This document shows, piece by piece, positions 38,336 through 48,082 of a stretch of DNA of 64,000 nucleotides. The first letter of the stretch is position 1. The number at the start of each line of letters is the position of its first letter. Under the pieces are notes generated by a model. It saw only the letters and a list, made by a program, of their open reading frames with translations. It made no database searches and was not told the DNA's origin. A program made the translations under genes and the position numbers. The stretch is taken from positions 1-64,000 of the forward strand of contig CANLRN010000003.1 in the NCBI GenBank assembly GCA_947493495.1, in the 5' to 3' direction. The stretch comes from an uncultured Aquimarina sp. Lineage in GTDB: Bacteria > Bacteroidota > Bacteroidia > Flavobacteriales > Flavobacteriaceae.

Positions 38336-39055
38336 ATGTGGTTAAAAAAGCAAATTCCTAATATAATTACACTCCTTAATTTATTATGTGGATGTATTGC
38401 TGTCATTTTTGCTGTGCAGAATCATCTAGAATTATCAGCATTGTTTGTAATTGCAGGAATAACTTTTGATTTTTTTGATGGTTTTGCAGCTAGAATATTA
38501 AAAGTACAGAGTGATCTGGGCTTACAATTAGATTCTCTGGCTGATATGGTTACCAGTGGGCTGGTTCCAGGCATTGTAATGTATCAATTATTGATCCGTG
38601 TTTTTCCTTCGTCTGTCATTAGAGTAGCTATAGATTTTAATGTATACTATATGGCCTTACTAGGATTATTAATTACACTAGCATCTGCTTATCGATTAGC
38701 AAAATTTAATATTGATACACGACAAACCACATCTTTTATTGGATTGCCAACACCAGCAAATACATTATTAATCATTAGTTTACCATTGATCCTTAAATTT
38801 CAATCAGAAGAGTGGATCACTGATATTATAGTAAGCAAATGGTTTTTGATAGGTGTAACCATACTTAGTTGTTATTTGTTAAATGCCGAAATTCGATTAT
38901 TTGCTTTAAAGTTTAAAACATGGAGTTTTGCAGAGAATAAGTTACGTTATCTTTTTTTGGTGTTGTCTGTGATTCTGATTGTTTTATTGAAGTTTATAGC
39001 AATTCCTTGTATACTCTTAGTATATATATTGCTGTCTTTGGTAAGTAACAAATGA
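38336..39055 (+). CDS. pssA: CDP-diacylglycerol--serine O-phosphatidyltransferase
   Basis: I prefer the ATG at 38336 (MWLKKQIPNIITLLNLLCG, the usual N-terminus for the family); an ATG 16 codons upstream at 38288 is also open. The 239-residue protein has about eight hydrophobic helices and the complete CDP-alcohol phosphotransferase motif, DG-x2-AR-x8-G-x3-D-x3-D (FDGFAARILKVQSDLG, then LQLDSLAD). It makes phosphatidylserine, precursor of phosphatidylethanolamine, in the inner membrane. Confidence 0.93.
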   Translation: MWLKKQIPNIITLLNLLCGCIAVIFAVQNHLELSALFVIAGITFDFFDGFAARILKVQSDLGLQLDSLADMVTSGLVPGIVMYQLLIRVFPSSVIRVAIDFNVYYMALLGLLITLASAYRLAKFNIDTRQTTSFIGLPTPANTLLIISLPLILKFQSEEWITDIIVSKWFLIGVTILSCYLLNAEIRLFALKFKTWSFAENKLRYLFLVLSVILIVLLKFIAIPCILLVYILLSLVSNK

Positions 39056-39125
39056 ACGACAAGAGAAATTAATAAGACTTACCTTAAGTGTATTAAAATA
39101 GAAGTAAAAATAAATCAGAACTGGT

Positions 39126-39656
39126 ATGAGTAATACGATAGAGTTATTGGTGCAACAAACATTAGGTGCCTATGATTGGTTTGATAAATTATCTAGTTCT
39201 GTACCTGTATCTTTATGGGAGAAAACGCCAAAAATAGTAGATTCTACTGTAAGTTGGCAAGTTGGACATCAAGTAATTAGTATGTACTACCATACTATTA
39301 TGGTTATTAGTGGACATCAATTACATATCACAGATGTTATCCCGATAAAAAAATATGCAGATTTATTCACATTTAAAAGAATACCAACTGACTCTATGAG
39401 GCTGATATCCCCTGAACAATTAAAAAAAGATTTGGAAATCATAAAAAAAGCATCATTACATACGATAAAATCATTACCTCTAGAAGAACTAGAACAACCA
39501 CTAGTACCAGGAAAAATAGAACACCCTGTAGCCAAGACAAAATTCGAGGCATTAGACTGGAATTGTAAACACGTCATGTGGCATTGTGGACAATTGGCAA
39601 CTATTAAGCGTATAATAGATGTACCCTATGACTATGGATTAAAAACTACAAAATAA
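39126..39656 (+). CDS. DinB-family protein
   Basis: A 176-residue four-helix-bundle protein of the DinB/YfiT type, with histidines at the usual metal positions (WQVGHQVISMYYH near the first and HVMWHCGQL near the last helix). DinB-like proteins bind a divalent metal and often transfer or handle thiols; the specific substrate is unknown. It converges with lptB with only four bases between the stop codons. Confidence 0.82.
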   Translation: MSNTIELLVQQTLGAYDWFDKLSSSVPVSLWEKTPKIVDSTVSWQVGHQVISMYYHTIMVISGHQLHITDVIPIKKYADLFTFKRIPTDSMRLISPEQLKKDLEIIKKASLHTIKSLPLEELEQPLVPGKIEHPVAKTKFEALDWNCKHVMWHCGQLATIKRIIDVPYDYGLKTTK

Positions 39657-39660
39657 TTCC

Positions 39661-40401
39661 TTAAAAATCCAACTTCTTTTTTCTAAGTTCAAAATTTTGT
39701 CCTAAGTATACTTTACGTACCATTTCATCTTCTGCCAATTCTTCAGGGATACCAGCTTTAAGAATACTGCCTTCGAACATAAGATAGGTTCTATCGGTTA
39801 TAGCTAGTGTTTCTTGTACATTATGATCGGTAATAAGAATTCCAATATTTTTATTTTTAAGTTGCGCTACAATACGTTGAATGTCCTCTACCGCAACAGG
39901 ATCTACACCAGCAAATGGTTCATCTAATAAAATAAAATTAGGATCGGTTGCTAATGCTCTAGCAATCTCGGTTCGTCTTCGTTCTCCACCACTTAAAAGA
40001 TCTCCTCGGTTTTTTCTTATATGACCTAACCCAAACTCTTCAATAAGAGATTCCATTTTATCCTCTTGTTCTTTTTTAGAAAGATCAGTCAGTTGTAATA
40101 CACTCAAGATATTATCTTCTATACTTAATTTTCTAAACACAGAGGCTTCTTGGGCTAGATATCCAATACCATTCTGTGCACGTTTGTACATTGGGTATTT
40201 GGTAATATCAATATGATCCAAAGAGATTTTACCTCCATTGGGTTTTACCAGACCCACAATCATATAAAAAGAAGTAGTTTTGCCTGCGCCATTAGGACCC
40301 AAAAGCCCTACGATTTCTCCTTGATTTACTTCTAGAGAGATGCCTTTTACTACTTTTCTACCCTTGTAAGCTTTGATAAGGTTTTCTGCTTTTAACTTCA
40401 T
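39661..40401 (-). CDS. lptB: LPS export ABC transporter ATP-binding protein LptB
   Basis: The 246-residue ATPase shows Walker [26 protein letters not shown], Walker [14 protein letters not shown] and the LptB-typical [15 protein letters not shown]. With LptFG it powers lipopolysaccharide extraction from the inner membrane. It lies 81 bp after the AhpD-like gene and is likely the last gene of the kdsD-tatC operon, linking Kdo-pathway and LPS export genes. Confidence 0.95.
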   Translation of the reverse strand: MKLKAENLIKAYKGRKVVKGISLEVNQGEIVGLLGPNGAGKTTSFYMIVGLVKPNGGKISLDHIDITKYPMYKRAQNGIGYLAQEASVFRKLSIEDNILSVLQLTDLSKKEQEDKMESLIEEFGLGHIRKNRGDLLSGGERRRTEIARALATDPNFILLDEPFAGVDPVAVEDIQRIVAQLKNKNIGILITDHNVQETLAITDRTYLMFEGSILKAGIPEELAEDEMVRKVYLGQNFELRKKKLDF

Positions 40402-40481
40402 AATCAGAATGACTTCTTTATAGATTGAGTGTTGCTAGAATTATGTTGATAAATGTACAAGAATCTTTTTTAACGATCATC

Positions 40482-40832
40482 TTATAGATTTTCTGATTCT
40501 AATGCATCCCAGAATTCATAAGCACGTCGTAAATGTGGAATTACGATAGTTCCTCCTACTAATGTAGCAATGCTTAGGGCTTCTACAACTTCTTCTTTGG
40601 TTAACCCTTCTTTATAACTTGTTTCGAGATGATATTTAATACAATCATCACATCTTAAAACAGTAGAGGCTACTAATCCCAGTAATTCCTTTGTTTTTAG
40701 ATCAAGCGCACCAGCCATATACGCATTAGTATCTAGATTAAAAATTCGTTTAATGATTTTATTATTGTCTTCTAGAATACTAGCGTTCATTCGCTCTCTA
40801 TATTCATTGAATTCTTTTACTATTTCACTCAT
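40482..40832 (-). CDS. Carboxymuconolactone decarboxylase / AhpD-like protein
   Basis: A 116-residue protein of the AhpD-like fold with the redox pair in LRCDDCIKYHLE (CxxC followed by His), typical of small peroxidase-linked or thiol-disulfide proteins of this family. Its ATG overlaps the tatC stop by one base (TAATG). Role in the envelope operon is unknown; antioxidant function is inferred from the motif. Confidence 0.88.
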   Translation of the reverse strand: MSEIVKEFNEYRERMNASILEDNNKIIKRIFNLDTNAYMAGALDLKTKELLGLVASTVLRCDDCIKYHLETSYKEGLTKEEVVEALSIATLVGGTIVIPHLRRAYEFWDALESENL

Positions 40833-41665
40833 TAGGATTTTGGTATTAAATTTTTGTTTTGCTTCTTGATAACAATTTTAGAAATAAAAATACTTACCTC
40901 ATATAAGACCAATATAGGTATGGCTACAATTATTTGACTGACAATATCTGGCGGAGTAATTACTGCAGATAATATGAGCACAATAACAAGTGCAAATTTT
41001 CTATATTTCTTTAAAAACTGAGGAGTTACTAAGCCTACTTTGGTAAGGAAGAACATAATGACAGGAAGTTCGAAAATTAATCCACAAGAAATTACAGAAA
41101 CTCTCACAAGTGTAATATAATTGTCAATATCAAATTCATTTAGGACTTCTTCACTTACTTGATAACCACCTAAGAAATTGATAGATAATGGAGTGATCAC
41201 ATAATAACCAAATAAGACTCCAAGAAAAAATAGGCAAGAACAAATAATAATAAAACCTTTAGAGTTCTTTCTTTCTTTTTCATACAGAGCTGGAGCTATA
41301 AATTTCCAAAATTCATATAACACATAAGGAAAAGCAGCAACAAAACCTGCTGTTATTGATGTCCAAATATGAACAGAGAATTGACCTGCAACTTTTCTGC
41401 TTTGTACACTGAATGGTAATTCTTTAAAACATAAACTCTCATCAAGGCCTAGGAGTTTAGATAGATTACACAGACCATTGTATGTTGGAAAATCGGCTTT
41501 TTTAGGGCCAAAGATAAGTACGTCGAATATAAACTCTTTTGCAATAAATGCAGCAACAGCAGCTATTAATACAGCTACAGTAGCTCGTATGAGGTGCCAT
41601 CGTAACTCTTCTAAGTGATCCAGAAAAGACATGGATTGCGGGTTTTTTGTTGTCTCTTCTTTCAT
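40832..41665 (-). CDS. tatC: Sec-independent (Tat) protein translocase subunit TatC
   Basis: A 277-residue membrane protein with six helices and the TatC N-terminal signature MSFLDHLEELRWHLIRA, plus FKFIAPALYEKE-like and SAVITPPDIVSQ segments. TatC is the twin-arginine signal receptor. It has a larger first periplasmic loop with two cysteines (GLCNLSKLLGLDESLCF), seen in flavobacterial TatC. Both junctions, with kdsD and with the AhpD-like gene, are TAATG overlaps. TatA is not in the window. Confidence 0.95.
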   Translation of the reverse strand: MKEETTKNPQSMSFLDHLEELRWHLIRATVAVLIAAVAAFIAKEFIFDVLIFGPKKADFPTYNGLCNLSKLLGLDESLCFKELPFSVQSRKVAGQFSVHIWTSITAGFVAAFPYVLYEFWKFIAPALYEKERKNSKGFIIICSCLFFLGVLFGYYVITPLSINFLGGYQVSEEVLNEFDIDNYITLVRVSVISCGLIFELPVIMFFLTKVGLVTPQFLKKYRKFALVIVLILSAVITPPDIVSQIIVAIPILVLYEVSIFISKIVIKKQNKNLIPKS

Positions 41666-42630
41666 TATAAAATACCTTCTCTTATTAGATCATGAATATG
41701 AACGATGCCTGCGTATTCTTCATTTTGTTTTGCTAGGAGATGCGAGATACCATGTTCTTCTAATTTTTCTAGAGCATCCACAGCCATAGCATTATTATCA
41801 ATATTTTTAGGAGGAGAAGACATAATATCACGTGCCGTGAGCCCATCAAAAGTGGTATTGGTTGTTAGCATTCGGCGTAAATCTCCATCGGTAATAATAC
41901 CTATAATTTTTTTATTTTCAGTTACCGCAGTAGCTCCCAATCTTTTTTCTGTCATTTCTACAATTACATTACTGATAGATGCATCAGGTGCTACTTCTGG
42001 TTTTTCATTACTAGATGTAATATCAGAAACTCTTAAGTATAATTTTTTTCCAAGTGCACCTCCCGGATGATATTTTGCAAAATCTCGACTAGAAAAGCCT
42101 CTTAGGTGTAATAAGCTTACTGCTACTGCATCTCCTATAACTAGCTGCGCAGTGGTACTTGTAGTAGGTGCCAGATTGTTAGGGCAGGCTTCTTTTTCTA
42201 TAAAAGCATTTAATACATAATCAGCTTCTTTGCCTAAGAAAGAATTTTTGTTGGATGTAATACCGATCAGTGTATTGTTGAAATTTTTTATTAATGGTAC
42301 TAATACCTTGATTTCTGGTGTATTGCCACTTTTAGAGATGCATATTACAATATCATTATCGAGAATATTTCCTAAATCTCCATGGATAGCATCTGCAGCA
42401 TGCATAAACACCGCAGGTGTACCTGTAGAGTTCATAGTAGCTACAATTTTTGAAGCAATAATAGCACTTTTGCCAATTCCAGTAATGATAACTCTTCCTT
42501 TGGATGTGTGAATAGTATGTACAGCTTCAGCAAATTCGTTATCGATAAGATGTTCTAAATGGGCTATTGCTTTAGCTTCTTCATGAATAGTTTTTTTAGC
42601 AAATGAAATTATAGTATCTTGAGTGTTCAA
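41665..42630 (-). CDS. kdsD: Arabinose-5-phosphate isomerase (KpsF/GutQ/KdsD)
   Basis: A 321-residue enzyme with an N-terminal SIS domain (~35-165; GRVIITGIGKSAIIASK, CISKSGNTPEI) and two CBS domains (~205-321), the full KdsD architecture. It converts ribulose-5-phosphate to arabinose-5-phosphate for Kdo synthesis. The start is TTG at 42630: an in-frame TAA lies two codons upstream and there is no ATG. The gene heads the kdsD-tatC-AhpD-like-lptB operon and is divergent from recQ. Confidence 0.94.
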   Translation of the reverse strand: MNTQDTIISFAKKTIHEEAKAIAHLEHLIDNEFAEAVHTIHTSKGRVIITGIGKSAIIASKIVATMNSTGTPAVFMHAADAIHGDLGNILDNDIVICISKSGNTPEIKVLVPLIKNFNNTLIGITSNKNSFLGKEADYVLNAFIEKEACPNNLAPTTSTTAQLVIGDAVAVSLLHLRGFSSRDFAKYHPGGALGKKLYLRVSDITSSNEKPEVAPDASISNVIVEMTEKRLGATAVTENKKIIGIITDGDLRRMLTTNTTFDGLTARDIMSSPPKNIDNNAMAVDALEKLEEHGISHLLAKQNEEYAGIVHIHDLIREGIL

Positions 42631-42682
42631 AATTTATGAAATTTTCGTGTTATCAATAAAGATTTTATTATCTTTAATTATG

Positions 42683-42690
42683 CAAAGGTA
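42683..42690 (-). promoter_or_regulatory. -7 promoter element of the kdsD operon
   Basis: CAAAGGTA reads TACCTTTG on the coding strand, a full TAnnTTTG match, 53 bp upstream of the TTG start. Confidence 0.5.
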
Positions 42691-42868
42691 TGTAATACCT
42701 TATGAATTTTAAATAGCTCTATAAAAAAGCTTATTTTTTTATACTTTGTTTATCTTTAGCGGCTATAAAATTCAAAAAAAATAGAACAATCCATTAAACC
42801 TTATTTGGGAAAAAGGTATTAGTGATAAAAGTAAAAATATAATTGGTTTATAAAAGTAAAATGATTTA

Positions 42869-45070
42869 ATGAGTGTGAAAGAAATCGACTTACAAGGAGC
42901 TTTAAAAAAGTACTTTGGTTTTAGTCAATTCAGAGGGCTGCAAGAAAAAGTTATAAAAAGTATCTTAAACAAGCATAATACGTTTGTGATAATGCCAACT
43001 GGAGGAGGCAAATCTCTATGTTATCAATTACCGGCTTTAATGTGTGGTGGTACTGCAATAGTAGTTTCTCCTTTAATTGCCCTAATGAAAAATCAAGTAG
43101 ATGCTATTCGGAGTATTTCTTCAGAAGAAGGGATTGCTCATGTTTTGAACTCATCTCTTAATAAATCAGAGATAAAAAGAGTAAAAGAAGATATTGTAAA
43201 TGGAGTAACTAAACTCTTATATGTAGCTCCAGAATCCCTCACTAAAGATGAATATGTAGATTTTCTAAAAGAACAAGAAGTATCATTTCTTGCTGTAGAT
43301 GAGGCACATTGCATCAGTGAATGGGGTCATGATTTTAGGCCAGAATATCGCAATCTGAGAAACATTATAAAACGGATAGGAGAAAATATTCCTATTATAG
43401 GACTCACAGCCACTGCTACGCCAAAGGTTCAAGAAGATATCCTTAAAAACCTTGCTATGAGTAGTGCCAAGACATTTAAGGCATCTTTTAACCGCCCTAA
43501 TTTGTATTACGAAATACGACCAAAAACAAAGAATGTAGATGCTGATATTATACGTTTCGTGAAACAAAATAGCGGCAAAAGTGGTATTGTATATTGTCTA
43601 AGCAGAAAAAGAGTAGAAGAATTAGCTCAGACATTAGAAGTCAATGGAGTCAAAGCAGTACCTTATCATGCTGGACTTGATGCAAAAACCAGAGCAAAAC
43701 ATCAAGATATGTTTTTGATGGAAGATGTAGATGTAGTTGTAGCCACAATAGCTTTTGGGATGGGTATAGATAAACCAGATGTACGTTTTGTGATACATCA
43801 TGATATCCCGAAGAGTATAGAAAGCTATTACCAAGAAACAGGACGAGCTGGTAGAGATGGAGGAGAAGGTCACTGTCTAGCCTATTATGCATATAAGGAT
43901 ATCGAAAAACTAGAAAAATTTATGAGTGGTAAGCCTGTTGCAGAACAGGAGATTGGTCATGCATTACTTCAAGAAGTAGTCGCTTTTGCAGAAACTTCTA
44001 TTTCTAGGCGGAAGTTTATTCTTCATTATTTTGGAGAAGAGTTTGATGAGATTCACGGAGATGGAGCTAATATGGATGATAATGTTCGTAATCCAAAGAA
44101 AAAACACGAAGCTAAAGATGAAGTCGAATTACTACTAAATGTAGTACAGAAAACAGGAGAAATCTACAAATCTAGAGATTTGGTTAGTACACTTATTGGC
44201 AAGAGTAATGCGCTAATTATTTCTCATAAAACCAATGGCCAACCTTTTTTTGGTACAGGAGCACATAAAGAAGATAAATATTGGATGGCCTTGATACGAC
44301 AAGTTTTAGTTGCGGGTTTTCTAAAAAAAGATATCGAAACCTATGGAGTGATCAGACTGACAGATACAGGAAGAAGTTTTGCAGAAAACACTACTAGTTT
44401 TATGATGACCGAAGATCATGTATATAATGAAACTAATGATGATTCGATCATTACTGCAATTAAATCAGGCAATAAAGGAGTAGATGATCAATTGGTCAAA
44501 ATGCTTAAAGATCTTAGAAAAAGCGTAGCGAAGAAACTAGGTGTGCCCCCTTTTGTAGTATTTCAGGATCCATCGATAGATGATATGGCACTTAAGTATC
44601 CTATATCTATTGAAGAGCTAGGAAATGTACACGGTGTTGGTGAAGGAAAAGCTAAAAAATTTGGTAAAGAATTTATTGTATTAATAGCAAGGTATGTAGA
44701 AGAAAATGATATTATACGTCCTGATGATTTTGTAGTAAAAAGTACAGGGGCTAACAGTGGACTTAAGTTGTATATTATACAAAATGTAGATCGCAAATTA
44801 CCATTAGATGATATTGCTGCCGCTAAAGGAATGGATATGTCAGAGTTTATTAAAGAAATGGAAGCTATTGTATACAGTGGTACAAAACTTAATATCTCTT
44901 ATTGGATAGATGAAATATTAGATGAAGATCAACAAGAAGAAATTCACGAATATTTTATAGAAGCCGAAAATGATAAAATAGATACAGCTATAGAGGAGTT
45001 TGATGGCGATTATGATGATGATGAGTTGCGCTTATATCGTATTAAATTTATTAGTGATTTAGCGAATTAA
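42869..45070 (+). CDS. recQ: ATP-dependent DNA helicase RecQ
   Basis: A 733-residue superfamily 2 helicase: Walker A MPTGGGKSLCYQLPA, DEAH box VDEAHCISEWGHDF, helicase motif VI QETGRAGRDG, an RQC region, and an HRDC domain (~545-620). In the RQC zinc module the four cysteines of classical RecQ are missing: the equivalent segment reads SISRRKFILHYFGEEFDEIHG and then DGANMDDN. A further ~100-residue helical tail follows the HRDC domain. It unwinds DNA in recombination and repair. The ATG overlaps a two-codon ATG-ATT-TAA frame eight bases upstream. Confidence 0.96.
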   Translation: MSVKEIDLQGALKKYFGFSQFRGLQEKVIKSILNKHNTFVIMPTGGGKSLCYQLPALMCGGTAIVVSPLIALMKNQVDAIRSISSEEGIAHVLNSSLNKSEIKRVKEDIVNGVTKLLYVAPESLTKDEYVDFLKEQEVSFLAVDEAHCISEWGHDFRPEYRNLRNIIKRIGENIPIIGLTATATPKVQEDILKNLAMSSAKTFKASFNRPNLYYEIRPKTKNVDADIIRFVKQNSGKSGIVYCLSRKRVEELAQTLEVNGVKAVPYHAGLDAKTRAKHQDMFLMEDVDVVVATIAFGMGIDKPDVRFVIHHDIPKSIESYYQETGRAGRDGGEGHCLAYYAYKDIEKLEKFMSGKPVAEQEIGHALLQEVVAFAETSISRRKFILHYFGEEFDEIHGDGANMDDNVRNPKKKHEAKDEVELLLNVVQKTGEIYKSRDLVSTLIGKSNALIISHKTNGQPFFGTGAHKEDKYWMALIRQVLVAGFLKKDIETYGVIRLTDTGRSFAENTTSFMMTEDHVYNETNDDSIITAIKSGNKGVDDQLVKMLKDLRKSVAKKLGVPPFVVFQDPSIDDMALKYPISIEELGNVHGVGEGKAKKFGKEFIVLIARYVEENDIIRPDDFVVKSTGANSGLKLYIIQNVDRKLPLDDIAAAKGMDMSEFIKEMEAIVYSGTKLNISYWIDEILDEDQQEEIHEYFIEAENDKIDTAIEEFDGDYDDDELRLYRIKFISDLAN

Positions 45071-45117
45071 AAATACTTACCCTCTATATTAAATACTATT
45101 TATCATTTTTTCTTTTT

Positions 45118-46359
45118 TTAGAAAATCTTTACTGCTAGATATAAACTGGATGTAGTAAGACGGTTATCTGGTATTGATGTGCTTTTAGAAAAATTCTTAG
45201 CTGTATATTGCCTGTATCCAATCTTAAATCGTCCAGATCCAAAACCACCCCCATAAAAATAATTAGTCGTCACATTCTCAATTTCATTTTCTGCAAAAGC
45301 AGTAGACTCAGTACCTATATCAAAATCTACAGATACTCCACCTTCTAAAAATAATTCGAATTTAGGGCTCAAATATATATGAAAACGAGGAGCAAAAGCT
45401 ATATTAATATTTTTATAATCTAATTCATATGTTAGATTAGACACTATGGGATCTGTTCCTGTTGTGCTAAATGCTTTATATGTTGATTCTAAGAAGAAAC
45501 TAAGATCTACCTTAGAAAAAGGAATAAAAGTTTCTATATATATACCATATCGAGGGGCAAATACCTCACTGTAAGAAACCTCTTCATTAGCGCCACCAAC
45601 AGCAATATCTGATAGATGCGAGAATCCTGTTAAATCTGCACCTGCGATAATACCAATTCTAGTTTGATTAATTTTTTTACGAATATTATATTCGATTTTA
45701 TTCCCTTTACATTCATTATATTTTTTAAAATATCTTTTTAGATCTCTTTGTGTGTAAGTCAATTTAGAAACATCTTGATTTCTACAATTTATTTTTTGTT
45801 TTAATTGCTCCTGATATGTGTTATTTTCTTGTTGGATGATTTTTTTTCCTGGTTTTTTGGTCTCATCTGGTTTGTAATATACTTTATATAGTAACAATTC
45901 TGGATATACCGCAGTAGGATCTGTATAAAAAAAGCGATGTACACCATTCTCTGAGTATTGATATAATGATGCTTTACTCTTTAAGATAAGTCGTAAAAAA
46001 ATTTTTCTAATTCTAAGATTAGGGTCTTTAGATTTTGTAGACCTTCCTAGAGTATCCCCGTTGAGGTCAAATTCTAATATATATCTTTTAAAACGAAATT
46101 CTTCACCTACACTAAATTCTTTTATATCTTCAATTTTCTCTGTTTTAGGATTAGAGGATATGTTTTTTTTCCATTCGAATTCAGTGGGATTCTCTCTCCA
46201 CGCAAGTTTTTTAATCAAACATTCTTTTCGATTACCATCATTATCTATAAAATAGCCTGCTTCATAGATACTTTGGGCACTTGCAGTAGAAATAAGCAAT
46301 AATCCTGCTATAAAACAGTATAAAAATTTCATTCTTACTTTTTTGTTTTTTTTAGTCAT
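45118..46359 (-). CDS. Outer-membrane beta-barrel protein of unknown function
   Basis: A 413-residue protein (or 404 if it starts at the ATG at 46332, which gives a neater signal peptide ending STASAQ). An N-terminal ~130-residue beta-rich domain (YEAGYFIDNDGNRKECLIKK) precedes a charged linker with NCRNQDVSKLTYTQRDLKRYF and a C-terminal barrel (~245-413) ending in a membrane-anchoring strand, LTTSSLYLAVKIF. It resembles secreted flavobacterial proteins with a PorT-like barrel. No function is recognised. Confidence 0.75.
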   Translation of the reverse strand: MTKKNKKVRMKFLYCFIAGLLLISTASAQSIYEAGYFIDNDGNRKECLIKKLAWRENPTEFEWKKNISSNPKTEKIEDIKEFSVGEEFRFKRYILEFDLNGDTLGRSTKSKDPNLRIRKIFLRLILKSKASLYQYSENGVHRFFYTDPTAVYPELLLYKVYYKPDETKKPGKKIIQQENNTYQEQLKQKINCRNQDVSKLTYTQRDLKRYFKKYNECKGNKIEYNIRKKINQTRIGIIAGADLTGFSHLSDIAVGGANEEVSYSEVFAPRYGIYIETFIPFSKVDLSFFLESTYKAFSTTGTDPIVSNLTYELDYKNINIAFAPRFHIYLSPKFELFLEGGVSVDFDIGTESTAFAENEIENVTTNYFYGGGFGSGRFKIGYRQYTAKNFSKSTSIPDNRLTTSSLYLAVKIF

Positions 46360-46456
46360 CTCATAAAATAAGACAATACAACCTTCTTAAGTTAATATCA
46401 GAATAACTGTTGATGATTTATTTTCTGAATATAGAAGTGCTGAGTTTGTCAAACAA

Positions 46457-46464
46457 CAAATATA
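46457..46464 (-). promoter_or_regulatory. -7 promoter element upstream of barrel protein gene
   Basis: CAAATATA reads TATATTTG on the minus strand (TAnnTTTG), about 100 bp upstream of the 46359 start. Confidence 0.35.
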
Positions 46465-46901
46465 ACTTTTTTGCTATATATCAAAAATTTATATATTACA
46501 ATTGAATAATTAATATCAAAAACCTATACTCTAACGTTTTTGATACCATTTTTATTTGATAATAAATAATATTAGCAACATGCCGTGACTATACAGATAC
46601 TGTTGAGGATTAAACTACTGTTAAGCTAAAGTCTCCTAGTCAGCTCATAGGAAGGCTATTGGGGATCGAAATTGAGACTGCTGTGCTACAAAAATACAGA
46701 AACAATATTTTTTGTTTTGGCTCTTGCTTCCTTGCGGATAGTGGATAACCGATGTATGACCTAAGAAAAGCCTAGATAAATTCTATTGTTTGAATTTCTA
46801 GTATAAAAAAATAAAATAACTAGACCAATCACAAGCATAAAGAAGGGTACATATACAGTATGTCTGTTCCTAGCAAATCATAGTTGAGATGATATAAGTA
46901 G

Positions 46902-47009
46902 TCTTTATTGGTCTCAAAAATAGTTAAAACTACGTACTTTAGTGCATCTCGCTTTAGCTTCTAAAAATTGTTAACTGTTTATAGGTACCTAATTTTGAGT
47001 CATTAGCTT
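46902..47009. repeat. Dispersed intergenic repeat, copy B
   Basis: 46941-47009 aligns with 78-146 (copy A) at roughly 85% identity without gaps; 46902-46926 aligns with 50948-50972 (23 of 25 bases, including GGTCTCAAAAATAGTTA exactly). It lies just upstream of the PPIase promoter. Confidence 0.65.
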
Positions 47010-47068
47010 TTAGTTTTTTTTAAAGAATAGCACCTCTTTTTTTTACTTTAAAAACATTACTAATTATG

Positions 47069-47076
47069 TATCTTTG
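47069..47076 (+). promoter_or_regulatory. -7 promoter element for PPIase gene
   Basis: TATCTTTG matches TAnnTTTG, 34 bp upstream of the ATG at 47111. Confidence 0.5.
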
Positions 47077-47110
47077 CAGCTCTTAAAATTAAAGTCAAAA
47101 ACACGCTGTT

Positions 47111-48046
47111 ATGCAAGAAGACGGATTATACGCAAAATTTAACACTACAAGAGGAAGTATCATCATAAACTTAGAATACCAAAAAGTACCTGGTACAGTT
47201 GGTAATTTTGTAGGTTTAGCTGAAGGTAATATAGAAAATCAAGCAATCCCTCAAGGAAAACCGTATTATAATGGATTAAAATTTCATAGAGTTATAGCTG
47301 ATTTTATGATTCAAGGAGGGGACCCGCAAGGTACTGGTGCAGGAGGTCCTGGGTATCAATTTGATGATGAGATACACCCAGAGCTTAAACACGATGGTCC
47401 AGGAGTATTATCTATGGCTAATGCAGGCCCTGGAACAAATGGAAGTCAATTCTTTATTACACATACAGAAACCGCTTGGCTGGATGGTAAACATACTGTT
47501 TTCGGCAAAGTAGTTGAAGGGCTAGACGTAGTTAATAATGTAGCACAAGACGATGTAATTGATTCTCTAGAGATTATTAGAGTAGGGAAAGAAGCAGAAA
47601 GTTTTAATGCTGTAGAAACATTCAGAAAATTTAATGGAGCAAAAGCTGAACGTGAGGCATTGGCTAAGAAAAAATCAGAAGATCTATTAGAAGAACTAGC
47701 TACAGGTTTTGATAAAACAGAGAGTGGATTACGATATAAAATTATCCAAAAAGGTGATGGGACAAAAGCAGAAAAAGGAAAAACAGTATCTGTCCACTAC
47801 AAAGGTAGTTTGCCAGATGGAACTGTTTTTGACTCTTCATACAAGCGTAATCAGCCCATAGATTTCCCATTAGGAATGGGTAATGTAATTGCCGGTTGGG
47901 ATGAAGGAATTGCATTATTACATATTGGAGATAAAGCTAGGTTTGTAATTCCACCTTATCTTGGATATGGAGAACAAGGAGCTGGAGGAGTGATCCCACC
48001 AAATGCTACTCTAATATTTGATGTTGAATTAGTCGCAGTACAATAA
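47111..48046 (+). CDS. Cyclophilin-FKBP dual-family peptidyl-prolyl isomerase
   Basis: The 311-residue protein joins two unrelated PPIase folds. Residues ~1-165 are a cyclophilin ([34 protein letters not shown]); residues ~205-311 are an FKBP domain ([49 protein letters not shown]), linked by a helical charged segment (~170-200). No signal peptide is seen, so it is cytosolic. Dual-family immunophilins with this order have been described in Flavobacterium and a few other organisms. It folds proteins at X-Pro bonds. The gene is monocistronic with its own promoter and terminator. Confidence 0.94.
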   Translation: MQEDGLYAKFNTTRGSIIINLEYQKVPGTVGNFVGLAEGNIENQAIPQGKPYYNGLKFHRVIADFMIQGGDPQGTGAGGPGYQFDDEIHPELKHDGPGVLSMANAGPGTNGSQFFITHTETAWLDGKHTVFGKVVEGLDVVNNVAQDDVIDSLEIIRVGKEAESFNAVETFRKFNGAKAEREALAKKKSEDLLEELATGFDKTESGLRYKIIQKGDGTKAEKGKTVSVHYKGSLPDGTVFDSSYKRNQPIDFPLGMGNVIAGWDEGIALLHIGDKARFVIPPYLGYGEQGAGGVIPPNATLIFDVELVAVQ

Positions 48047-48082
48047 TAAATTGTGCCTAACTAGATAATTTTTACCTGATTC

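Larger units (their letters stand above)
46360..47110. other. Largest gene-free stretch (about 750 bp)
   Basis: It holds the promoter-like motif at 46457, a 25-codon minus-strand frame (46761-46838) encoding a hydrophobic peptide that starts MLVIGLVILFFYTR, the left-end repeat word shared with 50948-50972, repeat copy B and the promoter of the PPIase gene. No tRNA-like or protein-coding gene of normal length is seen. Confidence 0.5.

Noticed and set aside
46560..46760. Possible tRNA or structured RNA in the long gap before the PPIase gene
   Set aside because: No cloverleaf, T-loop consensus or strong stem could be drawn.
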